A stretch of DNA of 12,274 nt from JAKPPT01 sp964630305 (lineage in GTDB: Bacteria; Spirochaetota; Spirochaetia; Treponematales; UBA12059), in assembly GCA_964630305.1 (NCBI GenBank), contig CAZVTR010000055.1, forward strand, positions 1 through 12,274, in the 5' to 3' direction. The notes under the pieces are model-generated. The model was not told the DNA's origin, did not search any database, and saw only the letters and a program-made list of their open reading frames with translations. Positions 6,848 through 12,274 of the stretch are shown in pieces. Position numbers and translations under genes: made by a program. Each line of letters opens with the position of its first letter. Position 1 is the stretch's first letter.

Positions 6848-7084
6848 TTAGTGTTTTACCGCTATTTTGTTTTTCTTAGCGCCTTCTTGCAGTAAATCTA
6901 TTCGTAATTTTTCGTACCAGGAAAAATCAAATGGTACTTTTGTTCGTACAGTCTGTTTTATTGCAGCATCTAAGTCATCTTTGCATGCCTCACACAATGC
7001 AAATTCCCTATGATAAAAAATTGTGCGGCCGCTGATTGGATTAGGAATTTGTTTCTTACAAATATCACAATGTATAAACTGCAT
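6848..7084 (-). CDS. Small four-cysteine (zinc-ribbon-like) protein of unknown function
   Basis: A 78-residue protein I do not recognise by name. Two CxxC pairs, Cys6/Cys9 (HCDICK) and Cys31/Cys34 (LCEACK), are 22 residues apart, the spacing of a treble-clef or zinc-ribbon zinc site. The intervening segment holds an aromatic TIFYHREFAL stretch. The C-terminal half is basic and probably helical (DDLDAAIKQTV, then WYEKLRIDLLQEG). There is no signal peptide or membrane segment, so it is cytoplasmic. The start is supported by AAGGGGTGAT about 6-8 nt before the ATG. It has its own promoter, is divergent from the NeuB-type gene (80-nt gap) and is followed by a hairpin terminator, so it is probably monocistronic. 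A role in nucleic acid binding or protein-protein contacts is only a guess. Confidence 0.82.
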   Translation of the reverse strand: MQFIHCDICKKQIPNPISGRTIFYHREFALCEACKDDLDAAIKQTVRTKVPFDFSWYEKLRIDLLQEGAKKNKIAVKH

Positions 7085-7120
7085 ACATCACCCCTTCAAA
7101 TAGTGGAAGTTAGTAGTATA

Positions 7121-7149
7121 AGTATAAAATAAAGTTTTTATTTTGTCGA
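7121..7149 (-). promoter_or_regulatory. Promoter of the small four-cysteine protein gene
   Basis: Minus-strand TCGACA (7149-7144), 17-nt spacer, TATACT (7126-7121), each one mismatch from consensus, about 36 nt before the ATG. An A/T-only hairpin (AAAATAAA 7126-7133, TTTATTTT 7137-7144) fills the spacer. No equally good promoter is seen for the divergent plus-strand gene; TTCAAA (7095-7100)/TATAAG (7117-7122) is a weak candidate. Confidence 0.5.
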
Positions 7150-7164
7150 GTCGAAACTGAATGT

Positions 7165-8295
7165 ATGCCTACAACATCCATACAAATTGGACAATATACC
7201 TTTTCAAATGCAAATCCCTGTATCATAGCCGAAGCAGGGACCGCTCATGGAGGAAGCATTCAAAAAGCCTTTGAGCTTGTTGATGCAGCTAAAGAAGCAG
7301 GTGCACACTGTGTAAAGTTTCAGCATGTCTATGCTGATGAGATTATTCACCCACGTACCGGTTCTGTACCGCTTCCAGGAGGTTCTATACCGCTCTATGA
7401 CCGATTTAAGGAGCTCGAACAAAGTCCTGATTTTTTTTCGAAAATTAAAGATTATTGCAAAAAAAAAGAAATAATTTTTTTATGCACTCCTTTTGGTCCC
7501 CGAAGTGCTCGTGAATTGTTTACTATAGGAGTGGATGCAATTAAAATCGCAAGCCCCGAATTAAACTATGTCCAGCTCCTTGAAGAAATAGCTTCATATA
7601 AACTGCCAGTCATTGTATCAAGCGGTGTATCGACACTGGCAGATATTGACAAAGCGCTGAGAATTCTTTCTGAATTGCCTGTTGTACTGTTGCACTGTAT
7701 CACAGCCTATCCTGCACCAGAAGATGAATACAATGTCAAAGTTCTCAGCACTTTACATGCTATAACGGGTGTTCCGTGTGGAATTTCTGATCATTCTCTG
7801 CATCCTGTCTTTATACCAGCTCTCAGTATTGCCTGCGGAGCAGTTATGATTGAAAAACATCTCTGTCTTTCACGCAAGGATGACGGACTCGATGATCCTA
7901 TTGCGCTGGAACCGCAGGATTTCTCCACCATGACACACTATATTTCTAAAATTGCCGGGCAACCATCAGATGCAATTCTAGCTACTGTTGTTCAAGAATT
8001 TGGCAAAGAAAAAACAGAAAAAGCCCTTGGCACTGGTATAAAACAACTTGCTCCAAGTGAATATCAAAACTATGGACGAACAAACCGATCCATACATGCA
8101 CGAGTAGCACTTAAACCAGGTGAAGTTTTTTCAGATAACAATGTAGCAATTCTCCGAACAGAAAAAATTCTCAAGCCAGGGCTCAGTCCAGACTTGCTTC
8201 CTGTAGTACGTGGCAGAATCGTAAGGAACTATATTGAAGCAGGTGAAGGTATTCAATGGCAGGATGTTGGAGACCTTAACCCTAATATTGACTAA
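7165..8295 (+). CDS. NeuB/SpsE-family nonulosonic (sialic-acid-type) acid synthase
   Basis: Enzymes of this family condense phosphoenolpyruvate with an N-acetylated hexosamine to make sialic, legionaminic or pseudaminic acids for surface or flagellar glycans. The 376 residues show the TIM barrel (about 1-290) with IIAEAGTAHGG at 20-30 (Glu23), VKFQ at 50-53, CTPFG around 107-111, IKIASPE at 127-133, SSGVSTL around 152-158, LHCITAYPAP around 176-185, and metal-site histidines in GISDHS (His210) and IEKH (His232). A C-terminal SAF/antifreeze-like domain follows (about 305-370: TNRSIHA, LKPGEVF, VVRGRIV). Asn residues of the usual NHNG motif are replaced (AHGG), so the substrate may differ from Neu5Ac precursors. 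The start is the only fitting ATG but has no clear ribosome site. No CMP-transferase gene is nearby. A tRNA gene follows 32 nt after the stop. Confidence 0.9.
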   Translation: MPTTSIQIGQYTFSNANPCIIAEAGTAHGGSIQKAFELVDAAKEAGAHCVKFQHVYADEIIHPRTGSVPLPGGSIPLYDRFKELEQSPDFFSKIKDYCKKKEIIFLCTPFGPRSARELFTIGVDAIKIASPELNYVQLLEEIASYKLPVIVSSGVSTLADIDKALRILSELPVVLLHCITAYPAPEDEYNVKVLSTLHAITGVPCGISDHSLHPVFIPALSIACGAVMIEKHLCLSRKDDGLDDPIALEPQDFSTMTHYISKIAGQPSDAILATVVQEFGKEKTEKALGTGIKQLAPSEYQNYGRTNRSIHARVALKPGEVFSDNNVAILRTEKILKPGLSPDLLPVVRGRIVRNYIEAGEGIQWQDVGDLNPNID

Positions 8296-8317
8296 CATCC
8301 CAAAAAACATTTACTAT
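8288..8317 (+). promoter_or_regulatory. Candidate promoter for tRNA-Arg, overlapping the end of the NeuB-type gene
   Basis: TTGACT (8288-8293), 18-nt spacer, TACTAT (8312-8317), placing the start a few bases before the mature tRNA 5' end at 8328. The -35 covers the final Asp codon of the upstream gene and the first base of its TAA stop. Confidence 0.45.
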
Positions 8318-8327
8318 CTGACATGAA

Positions 8328-8401
8328 GAGCGATTAGCTCATTTGGATAGAGCGACAGCCTCCGGAGCTGTAGGTGGCGCGTTCGAATCGCGCATCGCTC
8401 A
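8328..8401 (+). tRNA. tRNA-Arg (anticodon CCG)
   Basis: A complete 74-nt cloverleaf. The acceptor stem GAGCGAT pairs perfectly with ATCGCTC (8394-8400). The D arm is GCTC/GAGC. The anticodon stem ACAGC/GCTGT encloses loop CTCCGGA with anticodon CCG at 8362-8364, reading the arginine codon CGG. The variable loop is AGGTG, and the T arm GCGCG-TTCGAAT-CGCGC is perfect. The discriminator base is A, and CCA is not encoded, so it must be added after transcription. A strong terminator follows immediately. Confidence 0.97.
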
Positions 8402-8427
8402 AAAGGCACCCAGTGGGGTGCCTTTTT
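8402..8427 (+). terminator. Rho-independent terminator of the tRNA-Arg transcript
   Basis: GGCACCC (8405-8411), loop AGTG and GGGTGCC (8416-8422), followed by TTTTT (8423-8427), with upstream A's pairing with the T tract. It starts immediately after the tRNA and probably also ends transcription from the NeuB-type gene. Confidence 0.92.
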
Positions 8428-8451
8428 GTATAATGCACAAACACTTTTAAT

Positions 8452-8484
8452 AAAAAAATGGCTGTCCTTTTGTGACAGCCATTT
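8452..8484 (-). terminator. Rho-independent terminator after the HEAT-repeat gene
   Basis: AAATGGCTGTC (8456-8466) and GACAGCCATTT (8474-8484) form a perfect 11-bp stem with a 7-nt loop. In the minus-strand transcript it is followed by a run of T (complement of A 8452-8458), 20 nt after the stop of the gene ending at 8504. It sits back to back with the tRNA terminator, separating the convergent units. Confidence 0.9.
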
Positions 8485-8503
8485 AATTTATCGACAAAAA
8501 GGC

Positions 8504-9226
8504 TTATTTGCCGCTTCCTGAACTTGAAGATGCAGACATCTTCTTGAGTTTGTCTAATAAATCACGTGCTTTTTGCTTTACAAGAGTAATATAATTGCCA
8601 TCGGCAATTTTCATAATAGCTCTAATTGCTGCTGGATCTTTAATACCGTTATTAGCATTCGCAATATTCTCCAGTGCTACTAAGCTTTCAAATGCCAGGA
8701 TGTTATCAGGCATAAGCACATCAAATCTATTAATAATGTATGCAATTGCCTGGGTTACATCATCGTTTTCAATGATATTAATCTGTCCTAGGGCACGAAT
8801 AGCTGCAGCTACTACCGTTGGTTCATTATCAGCAAGCGCTATTTTCATCAGGGTATCTTTTGCTTCTACAGTCTTAAAATTTCCTAAAAGCAGACAAGCT
8901 TGCCTGCGGATATCAGGATAATTATTAAGCGGTCTTCCATATCCAGCAGAACGTGTAATAATTAAACTGCCTTCAGATGCCAGATACTCAAGTGCCAGGC
9001 GGATATCTTCTGTCATTCTGCCATTTTTAACAGCTTCTTCAATGTACTGCAAAGCAATAAGTTTTTGATCATAACTGTCGGAATATGCCTGCTCTTTTAT
9101 AATTAAAGATTCAAGTGAAGATTGCAGATATGCTTCTTCAACTGTTTTCTCTCCTGAACTTGATTGTGCAGCAAGTGGCACAATAACTGCTGTTATAATT
9201 GCAAGCATAAGTATTGTTTTACGCAT
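8504..9226 (-). CDS. Secreted HEAT-repeat protein
   Basis: A 240-residue exported protein, probably periplasmic. Residues 1-20 are a clear signal peptide (MRKT, hydrophobic LMLAIITAVIVPLAA, cleavage predicted before Gln21); no lipobox cysteine follows. Amphipathic helical repeats of HEAT type fill about 104-232: RRQACLLLGNF with AKDTLMKIAL, then VVAAAIRALGQI, then AFESLVALENIA with AIRAIMKIAD, then KQKARDLLDKL. HEAT arrays normally act as protein-binding scaffolds; no enzymatic motif is visible. The tail SASSSSGSGK is Ser/Gly-rich and likely disordered. The ribosome site GGAGG, about 8 nt from the ATG, supports the start. It lies 51 nt downstream of the lipoprotein gene on the same strand, so both are probably co-transcribed and may act together at the envelope. 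The partner is unknown. Confidence 0.85.
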   Translation of the reverse strand: MRKTILMLAIITAVIVPLAAQSSSGEKTVEEAYLQSSLESLIIKEQAYSDSYDQKLIALQYIEEAVKNGRMTEDIRLALEYLASEGSLIITRSAGYGRPLNNYPDIRRQACLLLGNFKTVEAKDTLMKIALADNEPTVVAAAIRALGQINIIENDDVTQAIAYIINRFDVLMPDNILAFESLVALENIANANNGIKDPAAIRAIMKIADGNYITLVKQKARDLLDKLKKMSASSSSGSGK

Positions 9227-9277
9227 ATAGTTCCCTCCACACAGGAAAAACCTTTGATAGTATCATATGATTTCCAA

Positions 9278-9868
9278 TTATCTAGAAATCATCCATTTCC
9301 CATTTATTTTTTCAAGCACATACAACACCAATTTAACATTATTGACGTATGTATATACTATTACCTTATTATAGCCTATATATTCAATTTCATCTACTGT
9401 ATCGTTCTGTCTTGACGGATATACAACGTACAGAAAATAGTCCTTTAATGATTTTAATACAATATTATACTTTCTGAGTGTAGGCTGACTTGACAACTCA
9501 GCCAAAACAGCCGGATCCGAATAGTATTTAACATAGTCCGCTGTTAAATATGAATACCATGCTTCAAAATCTTTACGCTGGACAATTTTATTGAGTGTAA
9601 AAATAAACTCGCGGATATCGAATAACGCTTCTGCTTTCTCCTGCTCGGTTGCATAGGTTTGCACGGGTGGAGTTTGCTCTGCTGTTTCTGACGGTTTTTC
9701 AGTTGTCGGTTGTGATGGAACCTCTTCTGTGGCCCCACTAACAGCTTCAGTCTGTTCCTGTTGTGCTGCAGGCTGCTTTGGCTCAACGGTTTTACAGCTG
9801 ATTTCTAATAAAAGTATCAACAATGAAAAAACCACAAGAAATATGTATGAAAATTTGAAATGCTTCAT
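9278..9868 (-). CDS. Predicted lipoprotein with proline/glutamate-rich linker and globular C-terminal domain
   Basis: A 196-residue envelope protein. A basic start (MKHFKFSY) and hydrophobic core lead to LLEISC with Cys25. A strict lipobox would have Leu at -3, but here Leu is at -4 and Glu at -3, a relaxed form of the kind spirochaetes tolerate. Residues 26-72 are a low-complexity Pro/Gln/Glu/Thr linker. Residues about 75-196 form a compact domain (EALFDIREFIF, FEAWYSYLTADYVKYY, then beta-rich IEYIGYNKVIVYTYV and LVLYVLEKINGKWMISR) with the pattern of an NTF2-like fold; that is inferred from secondary structure only. There is no Shine-Dalgarno sequence. A near-consensus promoter ends 6 nt before the ATG, suggesting a leaderless message. 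The HEAT-repeat gene follows in the same operon, and the GHMP-kinase operon is divergent. Confidence 0.85.
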   Translation of the reverse strand: MKHFKFSYIFLVVFSLLILLLEISCKTVEPKQPAAQQEQTEAVSGATEEVPSQPTTEKPSETAEQTPPVQTYATEQEKAEALFDIREFIFTLNKIVQRKDFEAWYSYLTADYVKYYSDPAVLAELSSQPTLRKYNIVLKSLKDYFLYVVYPSRQNDTVDEIEYIGYNKVIVYTYVNNVKLVLYVLEKINGKWMISR

Positions 9869-9874
9869 AATTCT

Positions 9875-9903
9875 ATTGTAAAATAGAGCATAAGAAATGT
9901 CAA
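9875..9903 (-). promoter_or_regulatory. Strong sigma70-type promoter of the lipoprotein-HEAT operon, leaderless placement
   Basis: Minus-strand TTGACA (9903-9898, perfect), 17-nt spacer, TACAAT (9880-9875). Exactly 6 nt (AGAATT) separate the -10 from the ATG at 9868, so the predicted first transcribed base is the A of the start codon. No ribosome-binding site is present. Confidence 0.65.
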
Positions 9904-9931
9904 AATAATTTTCCAGATAACCAAAAAAACA

Positions 9932-9960
9932 TTGATAGGATTAGCAATTTATTGTATCAT
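9932..9960 (+). promoter_or_regulatory. Promoter of the GHMP kinase-surE-TPR operon
   Basis: TTGATA (9932-9937), 17-nt spacer, TATCAT (9955-9960), each one mismatch from consensus. The predicted start is near 9967, leaving a very short leader that contains AAGGA (9972-9976). It is divergent from, and about 30 nt away from, the lipoprotein promoter. Confidence 0.6.
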
Positions 9961-9977
9961 TATATCCTGATAAGGAA

Positions 9978-11174
9978 ATGATTTTGAAAGAAACCAGGGA
10001 TCCATTGCTTGAATTTGCAGCAATTCATAAAGCTGAATTTGATGTTCAGCCTGAATTTGTTGCATCTGTACCAGGAATTGTACGAATTCTTGGAGAACAT
10101 ACAACAGAAAACGATGGAATCACGCTCTCAATTCCTCTTTCTCTCCAGGTAATGGTGGCAGTTTCACAGCGCAGAGATACTGCATTACGCTGTTATGCAC
10201 ATGATCTCAATGAACGCAAGCGTATTACTATGAATAATTTGAAATTTAAAAAAGAAGACCGCTGGGCTAATCTTGTAAAAAGTGTACTCTTTTATTGCTT
10301 GGGTAATGATGAAGCATATTACAATGGCTATAATGTCACGATTTCTGATTCAATCCCTCAAGGGATTGGCCTAGGGAACACTCACACAATACTCGCTGCT
10401 TTGCTTTTAGCATTTTCACATATTTTACGGCTTGATTTACATGCGGAAGACATGGTCAAGCTCATTATGCAAATTGAGCAATCGTATTTTGGAAGAAATC
10501 CTTCTATTGACCAGTTGCAAAGCATTTTTTTTGCCCAGCCGGATGCACTGCTGTATATCGATACGTATAAATCATGGATGGAACCCTTACCGTTTTCACT
10601 ACAAAATAAGTCGATAGTGCTTATTGACTCTCAAGTACCGCGCATCAATGTTGACAATGAACATAAAAAAAGAATTGAAGAATGCCGCACAATTACAAAT
10701 CTCTTAAAAAAGAAATCCTTCCGTGAAGTTACTGTTGATGATCTAGATGAAATTCTTGGGTTAGTACAGGAAACAAGCAGACGACACTGTTTATTTTTAC
10801 ATGAAGAAATAGCGCGCATTAAAGAAATTCGTGAACAGATACATCAGCGCGATATTCTATGGTTATCAAAACATATCAATAAATCGCAGCAAGGTCTAAG
10901 AAATTTTTATGAAATCTCATGCCCGGAAATTGACTGGCTTTCTAAACACCTTCTTGAAACCAAAGGGGTATACTGTGCCAGGATGATCGGAAATGGTTTT
11001 GGCGGCTGTATGGTTGCGCTTGCTGATGATGAAATTGTAAATTCTATAGAGCTTAATTTTGAAGATTATGAGAGAATTTTTGGCTTCCACCCCAAACTCT
11101 ATATCTGCAAAGCCGGTAAAGGAATTGCTGTACAGAATGTCACAGAAATTCTCGAAACAAAAAATTATCGATAG
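9978..11174 (+). CDS. Galactokinase-like GHMP kinase, substrate uncertain
   Basis: A 398-residue small-molecule kinase of the GHMP superfamily, closest in layout to galactokinase: N-terminal PGIVRILGEHTTENDG at 32-47, ATP-loop PQGIGLGNTHT at 127-137, catalytic-base segment RNPSIDQLQS at 173-182 (Asp178), and C-terminal ARMIGNGFGGC at 344-354. True galactokinases have PGRVNLIGEHTDYN and GLSSSA. Here the catalytic/substrate Arg is Ile34, the galactose-binding Asp is Thr43, and SSS in the ATP loop is GNT. ATP binding and the base Asp178 seem kept, but galactose is doubtful as a substrate. The ATG at 9978 has AAGGA only 1 nt upstream; a TTG two codons later (9984) has ideal 7-nt spacing and may be the true start. 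surE starts 6 nt after its stop. Confidence 0.85.
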   Translation: MILKETRDPLLEFAAIHKAEFDVQPEFVASVPGIVRILGEHTTENDGITLSIPLSLQVMVAVSQRRDTALRCYAHDLNERKRITMNNLKFKKEDRWANLVKSVLFYCLGNDEAYYNGYNVTISDSIPQGIGLGNTHTILAALLLAFSHILRLDLHAEDMVKLIMQIEQSYFGRNPSIDQLQSIFFAQPDALLYIDTYKSWMEPLPFSLQNKSIVLIDSQVPRINVDNEHKKRIEECRTITNLLKKKSFREVTVDDLDEILGLVQETSRRHCLFLHEEIARIKEIREQIHQRDILWLSKHINKSQQGLRNFYEISCPEIDWLSKHLLETKGVYCARMIGNGFGGCMVALADDEIVNSIELNFEDYERIFGFHPKLYICKAGKGIAVQNVTEILETKNYR

Positions 11175-11180
11175 GACACT

Positions 11181-11942
11181 ATGAATATTTTATTAACAAA
11201 CGATGACGGATACCAGGCACCTGGCCTGCTTTCCTTATATCAAGCATTGCAAAAAAAACACACAGTATGTGTTGTTGCTCCTGAAATAGAACATTCAGGC
11301 AAAAGTCATGCTATGACATTAAAACATCCCTTATTGTTAAAAAAGCATGCTGACTTTTTTTATTCATGCTCGGGAACACCTGTTGATTGCGTGTTACTTG
11401 TACACCATAGAGCCGTACAATTTTCTCCTGATGTTGTAATTTCAGGAATAAACCGCGGTCCCAATCTTGGTACTGATATAATTTATTCCGGAACCGCTGC
11501 AGCAGCACGGCAGGCTGCAATGGTCAATATTCCCGGAATTGCAGTTTCGCTTGCTGAGTTTTCTGAACCATTTCAGTACACAGCATTAGCGCGCTTTACT
11601 GCTGATAACATTGAAATGATTAAAGCTTTATGGGAACCGGGTATCTTTTTTAATATAAATGCACCAAATGCCGAACCGGATCATGAATATACAGCATACT
11701 GGACAGGTCTATGCCGCCGTGTCTATAAAGACAAAATGGAAGCAGTTCATACAGCAGGTGGCACAAGCTATTGTTTTTATACCGAAGGTCGCATAACAAC
11801 TATCGAAGATAAAGAGAGTGATGAATATGCTGTATCAAATGGCAGTGTTTCAATTACACCCATAGAAATCGCACCGACACTGGCAAGTCACTGGATGAAA
11901 AAGCATAATATACTTCCCCGGCAAATAATGAAGGATAAGTAA
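11181..11942 (+). CDS. surE: 5'/3'-nucleotidase SurE
   Basis: SurE is a metal-dependent phosphatase acting on nucleoside 5'- and 3'-monophosphates (some members also on short polyphosphate), cytoplasmic and tied to stationary-phase survival. The 253 residues match the family length. LLTNDDGY at 4-11 gives metal ligands Asp8 and Asp9, HSGKSHAMT at 38-46 holds Ser39, CSGTPVDCV is at 63-71, and SGINRGPNLGTDIIYSGT at 88-105 has Asn91. All ligand positions are present. The start is supported by AGGA 4 nt upstream, and the gene follows the GHMP kinase after 6 nt. The next gene starts within its stop (TAATG), so the three are surely one operon. Confidence 0.95.
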   Translation: MNILLTNDDGYQAPGLLSLYQALQKKHTVCVVAPEIEHSGKSHAMTLKHPLLLKKHADFFYSCSGTPVDCVLLVHHRAVQFSPDVVISGINRGPNLGTDIIYSGTAAAARQAAMVNIPGIAVSLAEFSEPFQYTALARFTADNIEMIKALWEPGIFFNINAPNAEPDHEYTAYWTGLCRRVYKDKMEAVHTAGGTSYCFYTEGRITTIEDKESDEYAVSNGSVSITPIEIAPTLASHWMKKHNILPRQIMKDK

Positions 11943-12274
11943 TGGAAACTCAAAAAAGCATACTAGAACAAGCATTTAAAGAATATGAAAACGGTAACAT
12001 CGAAGATACAATCCTCCTCCTTGCTGATGCTGAACTAAAAGACGATGAATATCTTGATGCAGCATATCTTTTGGGTTTGTGCTATTTACAATTAAAAGAT
12101 TACGATAACGCTCTTGTTTACCTTGAACAATTAATAACTGCTGATATTTCTCCTGAAAAATCCAGACAATGCAGGTTACTGCTTGCATATATTTATACAA
12201 TTACTGGCAGAATAAAACTTGCAGACTATGAACTTAAAAAACTTGCAGCACAAAAAGATATTACTGCAGAACTT
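11942..12274 (+). CDS. Tetratricopeptide-repeat protein, N-terminal part, cut by window end
   Basis: An open frame of 111 codons with no stop before the window ends. Its ATG shares one base with the surE stop (TAATG) and has AAGGA 6 nt upstream. It starts METQKSILEQAF, with no signal peptide, so it is cytoplasmic as far as seen. Residues about 36-68 (AAYLLGLCYLQ, KDYDNALVYLEQL) are a good TPR; residues about 73-103 (CRLLLAYIYTITGR, KLADYELKKL) look like a second. TPR proteins act as scaffolds; no catalytic motif is visible in this part. Translational coupling to surE suggests related expression, but a shared function cannot be shown here. Confidence 0.85.
   Translation, partial: METQKSILEQAFKEYENGNIEDTILLLADAELKDDEYLDAAYLLGLCYLQLKDYDNALVYLEQLITADISPEKSRQCRLLLAYIYTITGRIKLADYELKKLAAQKDITAEL

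Noticed and set aside
11976..12200. Minus-strand open frame opposite the TPR gene
   Set aside because: It is a shadow of the plus-strand TPR coding sequence, which has a ribosome site, a start coupled to surE and recognisable repeats.
1..12274. CRISPR arrays, insertion sequences, prophage or integrase genes
   Set aside because: No spaced direct repeats, transposase, integrase or terminal inverted repeats seen. Nearly every gene is a housekeeping or conserved accessory gene.

Overview
The window looks like a moderately AT-rich bacterial chromosome segment, most likely from a spirochaete of the Treponema/Spirochaetales type. The basis is the yebC-ruvC-ruvA-ruvB-queA gene order, a NeuB/SpsE-type synthase that resembles spirochaete versions as far as I can judge by eye, a relaxed-lipobox lipoprotein next to a secreted HEAT-repeat protein, and a GHMP kinase-surE-TPR cluster. 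This assignment is inference; no marker gene settles it. A run of exactly 100 N (2907-3006) shows that the sequence is a scaffold of two contigs, and both genes touching the gap are cut.

Layout. (1) 57-2558, minus: an 833-residue fusion of a CoA-disulfide-reductase-type flavoprotein, a rhodanese, a TusA sulfur carrier and a DsrE-like domain. (2) Divergent from it at 2759, the first 49 residues of a MacroD-type ADP-ribose hydrolase, running into the gap. (3) 3007-6589, minus: a tight operon read yebC, ruvC, ruvA, ruvB, queA (Holliday-junction processing plus queuosine tRNA modification). (4) 6848-7084, minus: a small four-cysteine (zinc-ribbon-like) protein with its own promoter and probable terminator. 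(5) 7165-8295, plus: a NeuB-family sialic-acid-type synthase, followed by tRNA-Arg(CCG) and a clear terminator. (6) 8504-9868, minus: a lipoprotein and a secreted HEAT-repeat protein, probably one operon, ended by a strong hairpin terminator. (7) 9978-12274, plus: a galactokinase-like GHMP kinase, SurE and a TPR protein, very closely packed, the last cut by the window end.

Two patterns stand out. Three genes (macrodomain, ruvA, lipoprotein) have no Shine-Dalgarno sequence, but each has a sigma70-like -10 hexamer ending exactly 6 nt before the ATG. That places the predicted transcription start on the A of the start codon, so a class of leaderless mRNAs is suggested. In contrast, ruvC has a strong GAGGAG with no ATG, GTG or TTG behind it; a rare AUA or CUG start, or an ATG upstream of the GAGGAG, must be used. 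The quadruple sulfur-transfer fusion and the GHMP kinase with altered galactokinase signature residues are the most interesting proteins. I see no insertion sequence, prophage, CRISPR array or clear horizontally acquired island.
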